Of a stretch of 64,000 nucleotides of DNA, positions 35,047 through 45,573 are shown one piece after another. The DNA comes from Lunularia cruciata (lineage: Eukaryota > Streptophyta > Marchantiopsida > Lunulariales > Lunulariaceae), in contig OX419759.1 of NCBI GenBank assembly GCA_948567375.1, positions 13,112,744 through 13,176,743 on the forward strand, in the 5' to 3' direction. Below the pieces are notes generated by a model. That model ran no database searches. It was not told where the DNA came from and saw nothing but the letters and a program-made list of their open reading frames with translations. The position numbers and the translations under genes are program-made. Each line of letters opens with the position of its first letter. Positions within the stretch are counted from its first letter, which is position 1.

Positions 35047-35860
35047 CTCTCTAGAAGGCAAGATAATGTTCCGCGTCCAATTCTACATTAGGCAGAAGGA
35101 GGCTATGAGAGCTCACTTGGAGAGAACATTAGGAGAGGAGAGGGCTGAACTTATGTTAGAGAACCAAGATCCATTTGTATACCCTGTAGTTCATTATGAT
35201 GTCTTTGAGGTGATTTTGTACATCTTGTACACATGAGAGGAATTGGAGAGATTGTGTGAGGTGGATTGCAGATTTTGGGGATTAAGGTGATTTTGGGCAA
35301 AATCTCAAGTTTGAGATCTGAACTTGAGATTTCTACACATGATAGCTTGGGTTATCTTTCAGTTAGCACACTTGAAATTATTGAGAGAGCTTCTATGCGC
35401 ACTGGGCTAGAATTTTTGAAAGTTGATAGGGTAAAGTGCTCCCGCAACTGCATGCTCTCTGGAAAATTGTACAGAGTCTGCCATTTCTTCAATGTTTAGT
35501 GAATTGTCCTGAAAATTTCCAAGAAAATTCAGTGCATTGTATCCTACCTGGTGCCACAAAAATTAGAGAGAGATCATTTTTTCGCAGTGCGTTATGAGTT
35601 TTTGAAGTGAGGGGGGTGGTTTTCAGACCAAATCTGAAATATGGGTGCTGAATAGAAAGGTGTCTAGGCCAAATGGCTCGATGAAAAGATCTAAAATTTT
35701 GCAGGGAGGGACGCCCTAGAGTTGTGATCAAGTGTGGAAAATTTCAGAGGACTGTGACATATTAGTTGGGAGATTTGAGTGACATTGTGAGGAAGGGTCA
35801 ATTCTGCAGAGTGGAGATCTCATGCATGAGAAGTTTGAGATCAACAAAAAGCATGTTTGA
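35047..35860 (+). other. Leader of element B, no supported gene
   Basis: Non-coding leader. A 77-codon open frame starting in the LTR end (35003-35236) and another at 35266-35499 have no recognisable motif and no support. Confidence 0.6.
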
Positions 35861-36322
35861 GTGTTTAGATTCATCTTGGGGAACATGGAGAGTCATCAAG
35901 AGTGGAAATTGAGATTATGCAAGGTTCCCCAAGGGTTTGAGGTGATTGTAGGGGTGGATTTGAGGAAAAGAGAGTTTACAATAGAATTTGAAGAGAGTGT
36001 TGAGAGGATCCAAAAACCTACACCACTTGGAGGAAAGAGTGAGTCTAAGTGCTTTCTATGTGGAGAGAAGGGACATAAGGCAAGTTCATGTCCATTGACC
36101 TTTGAGAGCAAGAGATTGAGGGAAAGGAGAGGCTTACTTGACTTGGGTTTGCATGTTGGACCTTCTTCACCAAGATTGGGAGGGAGAAGATCTAAGACCA
36201 AGGAGTTGTGTGAGGTTTGTGGAGTTGAAGGACTTCCAAAAGGACATGAGTGTAGTGGAGTAAAAGCACTTTTGGAAACTTTGGTGAAGGATCTTGGAGA
36301 GAGTCTTAGTACAGCTACATAA
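35861..36322 (+). CDS. Extra zinc-knuckle ORF upstream of B gag
   Basis: 153 codons, in a different frame from gag, ending 265 bp before it. It contains one canonical knuckle, CFLCGEKGHKASSC (residues 64-77), a second degenerate Cys/His cluster (CEVCGVEGLPKGHEC, 117-131) and basic residues between. B gag has its own knuckle, so this is a second nucleic-acid-binding protein or a captured fragment. The true start may be the Met at residue 9. I do not recognise the family beyond the knuckle; whether it is translated is unknown. Confidence 0.5.
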   Translation: MFRFILGNMESHQEWKLRLCKVPQGFEVIVGVDLRKREFTIEFEESVERIQKPTPLGGKSESKCFLCGEKGHKASSCPLTFESKRLRERRGLLDLGLHVGPSSPRLGGRRSKTKELCEVCGVEGLPKGHECSGVKALLETLVKDLGESLSTAT

Positions 36323-36587
36323 ATACTACCACCTTCATCAGCTAGTTCTCAAGATTAGTGATGGAGATAATCTTTCAACTTATGGATAAACTATCCATGA
36401 GAGTTAGATTAATATGCACTCTAGGATTTGATGTTGCTATAGAAATCTTGGAGCAACCTGAACCTTTTGTGTTCCCTAGAGTGGATTATTCTCAGATGGT
36501 GTTAGTCATGTATATACTCTATTAGTAATAGAGTGAGAGAAAAAAAAAAAAATATTTGAGAGAAAAGAAAGATAGTGAGGGGTTAAG

Positions 36588-38204
36588 ATGGGGAAACTTC
36601 CGGTTTTCTTTGGCAAGGATGGAGAAGATGTGGAGGCCTTTGTGAGAGACTTCAAGAGAGCTTGCATAGGAAACAATGAGAGGAGGAAGAATGAGTGGGC
36701 CTCATTATTACCAGATTTCTTTGAGGATGCAGCACTTACATGGTATGAGTCAGAATACCAAAAGAGAGAGAGGAGAGAGGGGGAAGAGGAGTCTTGGGAG
36801 ACTTTGACTTCAGCACTCATTGAGAACTTTCTTCCTGATGAGAGTTATGAGAGATTGATGAGTGAGGTTACATTTCTCAAGCAAGGAGATGGAGAGAAAG
36901 TGAGAGTCTATGTGGAAAGAGTGGAAAAATTGGAGTCCAGATTTCGCATAGTGTTGAGGAAGGGTGGGGATGATGTGGAGACTACAATGATTGGCATAGG
37001 GGCCATGCTCACCAAGAATTTTGTGGGAGGATTGAGACCACAAATTAGAAGCAAGGTGAGATATGAGAAACCTTCTTCCAAGGTTGAAGCTATCAAGATC
37101 GCAATTCGTATGGAGGAGAGTTTGGAAGGGGATGAAAGTGATTTGGTGGTGAAGGAGGTTGTGCATCCTCCTCAAGGCTACAAGTATGGTGGAACTTCTG
37201 ATACTTTGGTGACAAGGGTTACACCACAAGTAGTAGTTGCTCCAGTTCTTGCACCTCCACCAAAAGATCCACTCCAAACCATCACAGAACAACTTGCGGA
37301 TCTCAAGATCAATGTGGTGCAATTATGGGAGAAGAGAGAGGTGGATCAGAATGTAGGGAGAGGGCCTAGGAGTTATGGAAACCATCCATATAGAGGAGGC
37401 CAACCAGCCAACAATTTCAATGATAGAAATTGTTTTGGTTGTGGGGGAAGAGGCCATATCCAAAGGAATTGCCCAAATTCCACTTACCATGGAGGAAGGG
37501 GTTATGAGGGAGCCAATAGAGGGAAAGAGGGAGGTAGTGAAACCCAAGTGGCTCCTAATCCCAACAAAGGTAAGGGGATAGCATCCATAGATGTGGTTGA
37601 GAGCAAGTATGAGAAGGGAGAGTGCTCAAACTCCAAGGGTCCTAATTTGGAGCTTTTGGCACAAGAGAAGAAGAGAGCTCGTTTTGCAGAGGATGTTCAC
37701 TCTTCTCAAGGATTTACTTCAAGCAAGGATACTCCTATGTCTACTAGGAGCACTCGCACCTCAACACCATCAACAACAAAGACTCCAAGGAAGAAGTTGG
37801 GGATGGAGGACTTCTTGATCTCCAAGCAACAATGGAACTACAATGTGTTGGAGGATGTTGGTAGTCACAAGGCTAACATCACAGTGGGCCAATTAATTGC
37901 TTTGAACCCTACCTTGAGAAAGGAGCTTAGAGGTGGTTTGAGTTCTACAAGGAGCAAGAAGAAGAAGAAGGCAAAAGTTCCAATATCAATGGGGGTGGTG
38001 GATGCCAAGCCAGCACCATGGGAAGCTTGTGAATATGCCTCCAAGATTGATGTGAGAGTGAATGGTCACAACATCAAGGATGCATTGGTTGATGGAGGAT
38101 CAGCAGTGAATGCCATGTCAGAAAGGTTGATGAAGAAGTTGGGTATGATACCCTCAAGAGCTTCAACATTTGTGGTGAGCATGGCAAACAAGCAACAAGT
38201 TTGA
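36588..38204 (+). CDS. Element B gag and protease (ends at an in-frame TGA)
   Basis: 538 codons. Residues 1-190 are a retrotransposon gag domain (ALTWYESEYQ, WETLTSALIENFLP, FVGGLRPQIRSKV). A canonical knuckle CFGCGGRGHIQRNC lies near 283-296, then a Lys/Ser-rich linker. The protease follows near residue 495, with ALVDGGSAVNAM in place of DSGAS. TGA at 38202-38204 falls inside the protease and the frame continues in phase beyond it; the context suggests a former CGA (Arg). So this is one gag-pol frame split by a single nonsense change. Confidence 0.93.
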   Translation: MGKLPVFFGKDGEDVEAFVRDFKRACIGNNERRKNEWASLLPDFFEDAALTWYESEYQKRERREGEEESWETLTSALIENFLPDESYERLMSEVTFLKQGDGEKVRVYVERVEKLESRFRIVLRKGGDDVETTMIGIGAMLTKNFVGGLRPQIRSKVRYEKPSSKVEAIKIAIRMEESLEGDESDLVVKEVVHPPQGYKYGGTSDTLVTRVTPQVVVAPVLAPPPKDPLQTITEQLADLKINVVQLWEKREVDQNVGRGPRSYGNHPYRGGQPANNFNDRNCFGCGGRGHIQRNCPNSTYHGGRGYEGANRGKEGGSETQVAPNPNKGKGIASIDVVESKYEKGECSNSKGPNLELLAQEKKRARFAEDVHSSQGFTSSKDTPMSTRSTRTSTPSTTKTPRKKLGMEDFLISKQQWNYNVLEDVGSHKANITVGQLIALNPTLRKELRGGLSSTRSKKKKKAKVPISMGVVDAKPAPWEACEYASKIDVRVNGHNIKDALVDGGSAVNAMSERLMKKLGMIPSRASTFVVSMANKQQV

Positions 38205-41060
38205 CCAGTAGGAGTGATGGATAAGGTGGTAGTTTCAGTTATGGGAGTTCAAAATCTCATGACTTTCCAAGTCTTGAAGGATTCAAGCTATGACTTACTT
38301 CTTGGGAGGCCATGGTTGAGAGCAGCACGCACAACTGATCGATGGCACAAAGGGTACTTAAGGATTGGGCCATCAAACCATAGAGTCACTGTTCCTGTGA
38401 CTAACACCACCAACACCTCACATTCAGATACCCCATCTTCTGATTATTGGGAATCTGATTCTGAAGGAGGAGCTTCAGGTGTGGACACAAGCATGGAAGA
38501 GGAGACTTCCACGGAGGAGGATGAATCTGAATCTGATTCAGATGTGTATCCTTTGTGTGCTATGGATTTTGCACCTAAGCCAGAGGTTTTGAAGGACCCA
38601 GATAAATCACCATTGACACTTGAGGAGGTAGAGAGAAGGTTATCTACCCTCAAGTATGGCCCAAATGTTACCAAGGAGGAGAAGGTGAGATTTGAGGAGA
38701 TTTTCCGCAAGTTCATCCATGTGTTTGCTTTTAGTTACAAGGATTTGAAGGAAGTCACCTTGGAGGAGCACAAGATAGAGGTGGAGTCACATGCAAGACC
38801 AATCCGCCAAAAGCAACGTCGCATTAGCCCACCAATATCTTTGGTTGTGAAGGAGGAGATTGATAAGCTCAAGGAGGCTGGATTTATCTTTGAGGTGGAG
38901 AATTCAGAATGGGTGTCTCCAATTGTCATTGTGAAGAAAAAGAATGGCAAGCTTCGGGTATGTGTGGATTACAAGAAGCTCAATGCTGTTACCAAGAAGG
39001 ACTACTACCCATTGCCATTCATTGATGAGATCTTGGAGGAGGTTGCAGGTCATGAGAGGTACAGTTTTGGAGATGGTTATAGTGGATATAACCAAATCAA
39101 GATTGCACCAGAGCATCAACAACTCACCACATTCACCACACCTTGGGGAACTTACGCTTTCAAGGTCATGCCTTTTGGGCTTTGCAATGCTCCAGCCACA
39201 TTCCAACGGTTCATGAACAAGGTATTTGAACCTTTCATTGGGAAATTTGTGAGAGATTTCATTGATGACTTTTGTGTCTATGGGAGCAAGGAGGAGCACT
39301 TTGAGCACCTAATCAAAGTCTTGCAACGCTTGGATGAGGCAAATGCATCACTCAACCCAGAGAAGTGCATTTTTGGATGTGAAGAAGGTCTACTTTTGGG
39401 GCACATCATCTCCAAGGATGGAATAGCAGTTGATCCTGAGAAGGTGAGGAAAATCTCAGACCTTCCATTCCCTTCAAGCTTGACAAAGTTACGCCAATTC
39501 TTGGGAATGGTTGGGTACTATAGGAGGTTCATCTTCTCATTTTCCAACAAGGCTTATGCATTGACCATCTACATGAAGAAGGGTGTAGATTACATGGTGA
39601 TTTTGGAAGACAAGGAGGCTCTCAAAGCTTTTGAGGAGCTCAAGCAATCCCTTGTTGTAGCTCCAATTCTTGCTAAACCTGATTGGAGTAAGCCTTTCAT
39701 CCTCTACACTGATGCTTCTAATGTAGCTATAGGATGCACTCTTAGTCAATTAGACCAAGATGGGCATGATCATCCAATAGCTTATGCTAGTAGGCAGATG
39801 GTTTCAGCAGAGAAGAACTACTCTGTCACAGAGAGAGAAGGGTTGGCAGTGATCTTTGGTCTCAAGAAGTTTAGACACTACTTGATTGGAGGGAAAGCCA
39901 CAATTGTCACGGATCACAAGGCTTTGAAGTACATCTTCAACAAGCCAAATGTTGAAGGGAGACTAGCAAGGTGGATGATTCTCTTGTCTGAGTATGACTA
40001 CACAATTGAGGATAGGCCAGGAAAGAAACATGCAAATGCTGATTTGTTATCTAGAGCCTATGATCATGATGGAGATGAGCCAGTAGATGATTCCTTCCCG
40101 GATGAGGAGCTCATGACAATCTCAGTCACTCAAGAGGTTCCAATGGAGTACAAGGAGATTGTGGATTTTGTGACAAGAGGTAACTATCCAGAAGGGATGC
40201 ATGCTAGGGAGAGGAAGGCCCTTGCAGCAAGATCTAGACCTTACACAATGGTGGATGATATTCTTTTTCACCAAGGAGCAGATGGTCTACTTCGAAGAGC
40301 AGTGGGTAAGGAAGAGTCTATCCTACTCATAAAGGAGTTTCATGAAGGTTTAGTATGTGGAGGACACTTTGCAGGAAAGGTGACTGCTTTCAAGATTCTA
40401 GATGCAGGTTACCATTGGAGAGGGATTTTCAAGGATTGTCTTGATTATTGCAAAACTTGTCATGTTTGTCAAGCTTTTGCTAGAAAGTCTACATCCACTC
40501 CACCACTTAGATCAATTCCATTGCTAGGACCCTTTGAGAAGTGGGGAATTGATTTTGTAGGACCTCTCAATAGAACCCCAAGGAACAATCGGTACATTGT
40601 GGTAGTTACTGATTACCTTACCAAGTGGGTTGAGGCTAGACCATTGAGGGACAAGAATGAAGATGAAGTGGGTAGATTTCTTTATGAACGCATTATCACT
40701 AGGTTTGGATGCCCTTTGGAGTTGGTTTCTGATAGAGGAGGAGAGTTTACAGGAAGCATTACTACAGCCATGCTACGACATTTCTCTATCACACATAGAG
40801 TAACTACATCCTATAAGCCAAATTCCAATGGCTTGGCAGAGAGAACCAATCAGACCTTGTGCATGATGTTGGCCAAAGATGCAGAAATGGAGGGGGCTAA
40901 ACATCATTGGGACAAGAGGATTCATGCAGTTTTGTGGGAGTATAGGACAACCATGAAGACTTCCACTGGATATTCTCCATTCCAATTGGTGTATGGTATT
41001 GAGTCTACCTTACCTATTCACTTTGATCTTCCTACCTTCCAAAGATTCATAGGAGATTGA
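38205..41060 (+). CDS. Element B pol: protease end, RT, RNase H, integrase
   Basis: 948 codons from the Met at 38214, in phase with gag. Protease C-terminus (YDLLLGRPWL) near residues 26-36; RT with GDGYSGYNQI, VMPFGLCNAPATFQ and catalytic FIDD (349-352); RNase H with LYTDASNVAIG and a final ADLLSRA; integrase with the zinc pair CKTCHVCQ and the catalytic triad D780 (GIDFVGP), D840 (SDRGGEF), E876 (NGLAERT), a D,D-35-E spacing. Ends FIGD then TGA at 41058-41060, where a one-base shift moves the coding phase to the next frame. Confidence 0.93.
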   Translation, partial: PVGVMDKVVVSVMGVQNLMTFQVLKDSSYDLLLGRPWLRAARTTDRWHKGYLRIGPSNHRVTVPVTNTTNTSHSDTPSSDYWESDSEGGASGVDTSMEEETSTEEDESESDSDVYPLCAMDFAPKPEVLKDPDKSPLTLEEVERRLSTLKYGPNVTKEEKVRFEEIFRKFIHVFAFSYKDLKEVTLEEHKIEVESHARPIRQKQRRISPPISLVVKEEIDKLKEAGFIFEVENSEWVSPIVIVKKKNGKLRVCVDYKKLNAVTKKDYYPLPFIDEILEEVAGHERYSFGDGYSGYNQIKIAPEHQQLTTFTTPWGTYAFKVMPFGLCNAPATFQRFMNKVFEPFIGKFVRDFIDDFCVYGSKEEHFEHLIKVLQRLDEANASLNPEKCIFGCEEGLLLGHIISKDGIAVDPEKVRKISDLPFPSSLTKLRQFLGMVGYYRRFIFSFSNKAYALTIYMKKGVDYMVILEDKEALKAFEELKQSLVVAPILAKPDWSKPFILYTDASNVAIGCTLSQLDQDGHDHPIAYASRQMVSAEKNYSVTEREGLAVIFGLKKFRHYLIGGKATIVTDHKALKYIFNKPNVEGRLARWMILLSEYDYTIEDRPGKKHANADLLSRAYDHDGDEPVDDSFPDEELMTISVTQEVPMEYKEIVDFVTRGNYPEGMHARERKALAARSRPYTMVDDILFHQGADGLLRRAVGKEESILLIKEFHEGLVCGGHFAGKVTAFKILDAGYHWRGIFKDCLDYCKTCHVCQAFARKSTSTPPLRSIPLLGPFEKWGIDFVGPLNRTPRNNRYIVVVTDYLTKWVEARPLRDKNEDEVGRFLYERIITRFGCPLELVSDRGGEFTGSITTAMLRHFSITHRVTTSYKPNSNGLAERTNQTLCMMLAKDAEMEGAKHHWDKRIHAVLWEYRTTMKTSTGYSPFQLVYGIESTLPIHFDLPTFQRFIGD

Positions 41061-41413
41061 AGAAAGCACAAGGAAGTGATGCAGAGAAGTCAAGGAAGGA
41101 TCAACTCATGGAGTTGGAAGAGGCAAGAGCAGTTGCTATGGTTCGAGTGGAGCAAGCCCAAAGGAAACAAAAGGAGAGCTATGACAAGAGGCAAGGCAAG
41201 AAGAAGGTGGAGCCTTTCAAAGAAGGTGATTGGGTAATGTTGTTTGATTCCATTCGATTCAAGAGAGTACAAAAGAAGTTTTTGCCTAAGTACTTTGGAC
41301 CTTTCATAGTAGAGAAGGTGTGGGGAAATTACACTTATGATCTCAAGGAGTTGGGAGGAAGACACTTTGATAGGATTAACCATGATAAGTTGAAGATGTA
41401 CCATAGAAGGTAG
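41057..41413 (+). CDS. Element B integrase C-terminus, shifted frame
   Basis: 118 codons: a coiled, charged segment (LEEARAVAMVRVEQAQRKQK) then the integrase C-terminal fold with VEPFKEGDWVMLFD and PKYFGPFIVEKVW, ending HDKLKMYHRR. It overlaps the preceding frame by four bases and must be the same protein, so one indel near 41050-41060 is likely. No chromodomain. Confidence 0.85.
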   Translation: MKKAQGSDAEKSRKDQLMELEEARAVAMVRVEQAQRKQKESYDKRQGKKKVEPFKEGDWVMLFDSIRFKRVQKKFLPKYFGPFIVEKVWGNYTYDLKELGGRHFDRINHDKLKMYHRR

Positions 41414-41447
41414 AGAGACCTTCACTTTGAGGACAAAGTGAAAACTT

Positions 41448-41461
41448 AGTCCGGGGGTAAA
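41448..41461 (+). promoter_or_regulatory. Polypurine tract of element B
   Basis: TAGTCCGGGGGTAAA ends directly at the 3' LTR; an AGTC-GGGGG tract followed by the LTR TG is usual for Athila/Tat elements. Confidence 0.75.
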
Positions 41462-42153
41462 TGTAACACCCATTTGTGCATGTGTGTGGTATTGTGATAT
41501 TTAGCTTGGTATTACAAGTACTTAAGAGATATTATTTATATAGAGATAAAGGATGGTTCAATGTTAGTCATGGTTAGCTAAAGTTAGTCATAGCTAAGAT
41601 AGATGGGACCTTACTTTAGAGGAAGTAGAAAAGATGAGCACCACTATTTTGGATTTTAGTGTGTTGACTTGGTATTATTCCTAGGTGTTTGGCTTTGGGG
41701 AAAGAGTTGAGAACTCTTGGGCCCGCAAGCCTTTTTGTTTTGGATTTTTCTTTAGTCCAAGGATAGCCCATGTGAAGGAATCCTTGCTTTAGTGGTTGGG
41801 TCAAGATAAGACCACATGCTTAGGGGAATATGCCCATGTGAATGGATATTCCTTTCTACTTTTTGACTTTACTTGACTTTTAGTCTAGTAACTTGAGTTA
41901 CTACGGTAATTAGTAACTTTGGTACGTAACTATTTCACAAGTATATAAACAAGGAGTGAGGAGGTACTCATCATCCTTTCATTTGCAACTATCTCTCTCT
42001 CATTGAGTTCTCTAGTGAGCAATATCTTGAGTCTTGGAGTGTTAGCCTTGGAGGAGTATGATGGAGTTGGGGTTCCTTGCCTTCTTAGTCCATGGTGCGC
42101 TACCATAATAGCCATCAGAGGTTCATCCTGAGTGAGAGACAGGCCGGCTCACA
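41462..42153 (+). repeat. 3' LTR of element B
   Basis: TGTAACACCC...GGCTCACA, with TATATAAA at 41942-41949. It differs from the 5' LTR at about 41567 (G for A) and by one base near 42103. Confidence 0.95.
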
Positions 42154-44301
42154 AGCCGCTGCTGCCTGCCATAAACCACTGGTCGCTGAACGGATCCCAT
42201 GCTCCTCAACCAAGTCAGATCCACTACCAACCACCTCTGCTCTAGTAGTAGGAACTGCACCATCCCTACTCTCACACAACGTGGCAGCCAACCGAAACAC
42301 TGGGGCTGGGTCAACTCCCAATGTAAACATGTCACTGGCTGAAAATAAAGGATGCCGCATAATCAGCTGAGCCGCCCCCAACATCATGCTAGACTCAGTC
42401 TGTGTAGTAGCAGGTGGCTGACTAGCAGGTACTCCATCAGGTACTCCATCACCACCTACCACACCTGCACTGGGACGTCTAGGAACCATGGATGTCGTCT
42501 GCAATGCCTCAGATAGCGTGAAAGACTGGGGAAGTCTGACCTATCTCCCAACCTCTCCTCTCTGTGGGTCCAACTCCACTGATGCTCCTCTAGGCTCTAG
42601 AGCACGTACTGCACTCCTAGTCACTGCTGTAGATGCATCCACCTGTGCTGCTCCGCACATGAAGTCCAAAGCATCTCTATCACCAGCATATGAGGTGGAA
42701 GCCTCAGCACCCGAATCTGATCTCCTTTGAGCAATAGCCATACTAGCCAATCTCTACTCCAACTGCTCAATCCAAGTAGCCATAGCTGTGTCACAAGTAA
42801 GGGCAGGTACCGCACCCCTACTAGGTGTAGATCCTCTACCACCACCTCTACCACCTCGTCCTCCATGAATTGGAGCTCCTCTACTACCTGCCATAGCAGC
42901 CCTACCACTCCGTAACTCCGGGTGTAGGTCAAAACACCGGTCACTAGTATGACCAAATCTATGGCAATGCTCACACTGCCTCTGTGCTGGCTGTGATGCA
43001 CCAGAGGTATCAGGTCCGCTGCCCTGAGTACACTCTCTCCTATGGTGAGGTCCACCACAAGTCCAACAAGCAACACCACCACTCACTGGCTGCTGCTGAC
43101 CCGAAAATGAGGGTAAGGGTCTAACTCCACTAGGCCCTCCATTCGCTCCATAGGATCTGGGCTGTCCACCCTGTCCTCGAAAACCAACTGGGCGTGGTGC
43201 ACTCTGCTACACTCTAGAAGAAGTCACAACCGTGGATGAGGTCTCCCTACCAAATCCACATGTCACCACTCTCTCCTCCACCATGTTGAGCTCAATACGC
43301 TCAGCCAAACCAAAGACTACTGCCAAAGTGGGCAAAGTAGCCTGCAACAACGTAGCATCACGAACTCTACGTCGCAACTCCCTGTCCAGTATCCCATACC
43401 AAAACTGGACTGCCTGGGCCTCAGTAACTCACTGAGTGAAACTGATCAGCCGCCTCATGCGAGTGTATGCCTCGCGTAGACTCTCTCCAGCCTTCCGCTG
43501 GAACTCCTGCAAGCTCCTCAGCTTGTCAGTCCGCACTCCCTGGTAGTTCTACCTTAAACATAGGAAGAACTCAACCATGGGGTTAAACCCCGGTACCACA
43601 CCACCTCCTGCAGCGGTACCTCCACTCATAGTAGCACTATCTCCAGCTAGTGCACCTCCACTAGCTCCACCCACACTACTCGAGCTAGAACTCGTAGGTA
43701 CAGCCGATCTACTCCTGGCCACCGAGCCTGAAGTGATAGAGACATAGTGAAGAGACCAATACTGTCTCCATAACTCAATCTCCTCCAAATGAGCTCTCCT
43801 GAACTCATGGTAGTCGTCCATCAGTGGACCCTCCAAGTGCTGAAACAACCCCTTTCATGCCATGAAGGGTGTGAACAAAGTCGGGTTCCGCATCTGCTGC
43901 AGATCACACCAACTATCAAACTCCTGGATGAAGTCATCCAACTCAATGGTACCCACTGTACCAGAGTAATGCCTAGGGCCTTTGGAGGCCCCATAAATCT
44001 CGTCCATGTCCCACAACAACGGTGCGGACACACCAAGTGCACTCTCAACTGAATCAGCTCCTGTGTCAAACTCCAACTCAGAGTCAATCTCCTCCCTCAC
44101 TGGGACCTGAGATACAGGCTGATACCGAGCACCACTCCGAGTAAACCCACTGCGTACTGCAGGGCTAACTCCTCTGGAATCTCCAAAGAACTCCGTCGTG
44201 ACAAAGTAACCACACCAACAAACCCGAACCACCAACTGCAACAGCAAGTCGCAACCGCAAGTGCCCCACCAAGTGCCAACACCACCGTGTGCCAACACCA
44301 A
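42154..44301 (-). pseudogene. M1 gag with two zinc knuckles
   Basis: Frame from the Met at 44301 (start not certain). Acidic N-terminal part, then a capsid-like domain (TIELDDFIQEFDSWC, then YHEFRRAHLEEIELWRQYW), a Ser/Gly-rich linker, a helical segment (SLQEFQRKAGESLREAYTR), then CWTCGGPHHRREC (a CX2CX3HX4C variant) and CEHCHRFGHTSDRC (canonical) at 43030-42930, and a long tail. Six stops: TGA 43855, TAG 43549, TGA 43429, TAG 43207, TAG 42754, TAG 42541. At three of them M2 has Trp, Gln and Gln, so they arose after the split. No frameshift. Confidence 0.9.
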
Positions 44302-45573
44302 CTAAAACACCACCCACTAATGTAACTCTTACCGAGATAACTACACTAGGGGAAGGGCAACCTGTAACCTGCCATCATAACACGCACTCTCACGGTCTGC
44401 AGGTCATCACTTCCTGCCTCACCGGAGAGAAACAAAGGTAGTCTGACTGGTCATCACTCCAGCCTCACCACCGAGAGCACACCAGAGCACCAACGCTCAA
44501 AAGTCAAGGCACCTCACACAAACGTGGTGCACAAACAAGAAGCAGAGAATGGAGGGGATCCAATCACAAGAAATCTAAACGAAAACCCTCCATCTCATAA
44601 CACAACACGGGACTGACTCTGCCACCATTTGGCATTTGACATAAGAGTAGTTTGTATCTAAGTCCTAAGCTACCAGGATCACCAAGAATGGGATCAAACT
44701 GCCTCTCCTAGCCAAAGCTACATGTGTATAGATAACAGTGGCACAGTCACTATGACAACAAGTGAGGGTGGACCAGTTGGCTAGGGCACCAGTCTAGGAA
44801 CAAGAGATCTAGGAGTCAAACCCTGTTGCGCACAATCTAGCAAGAAAGGCAGATTTTGCCAACCAATGACCAAGATCTACACTAAACTAGCTAGCCTCAC
44901 GCTAGCAAGCTGGCTTGCTGGCCCTTCTGGCCCTTCTAGGCCTTCGTAGCCTCTCATAGCTCACAGCCCTATGCCTCGAAGCCTCTAAACGCCGAAATTC
45001 AGCCAAATGAGGCCTTTCTTGTTGCCACTTCGAACCTCCTCCAAAATTGGCGAAACTTCTCCAAATCTGCGAAACTCCTCCAAACTAGCGAAACTTCTCC
45101 AAATCTGGCCAAACAGCGAAACTCCTCCAATTCTGGCCCAAAATCTGATGTAAATCTGACATAAAATCTGACGTAAACCCTAAAGATGGATGTCCGCCAA
45201 ATCCCCCACTAACTTTCCACTCGAGCCAAATTGACAAAACGGGTTTTTCCAAATCACAATTTCATGAGAAGAGCTTTCCAACTCCACCTTCAATTTCACT
45301 TTCTGAGCCCAACTCGCAGCAAATTGGTCATGCCTTCACCTCCTGAGCTCAAAATCACAACACTGCTCAAAAATTGCTCCTTCTTTGCTCAAAATTTGGC
45401 CAGCGCTTCCGCACACCGTCCGCCTAACTGCCAAATTTGCATCAACTACACGAACTTCTGCACACTAGGGAAACATAGAACCTGAATCGAGCTACCACGA
45501 TCCACCGAGCTTGGAGATACCACGAACACTCAACGTTCCTGCACCCGATTTCCCCCTGATTTCACTTCTTTGA
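44302..45573 (-). other. 5' leader of M1
   Basis: 1.27 kb with no supported gene. Near 45050-45140 a short unit of the type CGAAACTTCTCCAAATCTG (plus strand) is repeated about four times. The conserved GGTATCTCCAAG run lies about 40-50 bases after the LTR. Homologous to the leaders of M2 and M3. Confidence 0.75.
44764..44833 (+). other. tRNA-like sequence in the M1 leader, antisense to the element
   Basis: TGGACCAGTTGGCTAGGGC matches the box A/D-loop of normal tRNAs, and at the right distance AGTCAAACCC stands for box B (the M2 copy has GGTTCAAACCC). It is the same segment as 12524-12592. No full cloverleaf can be drawn, so it is not a working tRNA gene. Confidence 0.55.

Larger units (their letters stand above)
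34334..42153 (+). mobile_element. Element B: young Tat/Athila-like Ty3/gypsy, inserted in M1
   Basis: Both LTRs (691 and 692 bp) are present and differ by eye at only two places, a transition and a 1-bp indel. AGCC (34330-34333 and 42154-42157) flanks it as a 4-bp target duplication. Between the LTRs are a primer binding site, a 1.5 kb leader with a small zinc-knuckle frame, gag-protease, RT, RNase H and integrase, and a polypurine tract. Only one nonsense codon and one frameshift are seen. There is no chromodomain. RT wording (DGYSGYNQI) and the primer site (GTTGCCGGGA) place it with non-chromoviral Tat/Athila-like elements. Confidence 0.95.

Noticed and set aside
36810-37322. 170-codon minus-strand open frame
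   Set aside because: Antisense shadow of the element B gag.
29107-44301. A genetic code in which TAG is read as Gln
   Set aside because: Element B and other frames end normally, TGA stops are also present in M1, and CHG deamination explains the TAGs more simply.
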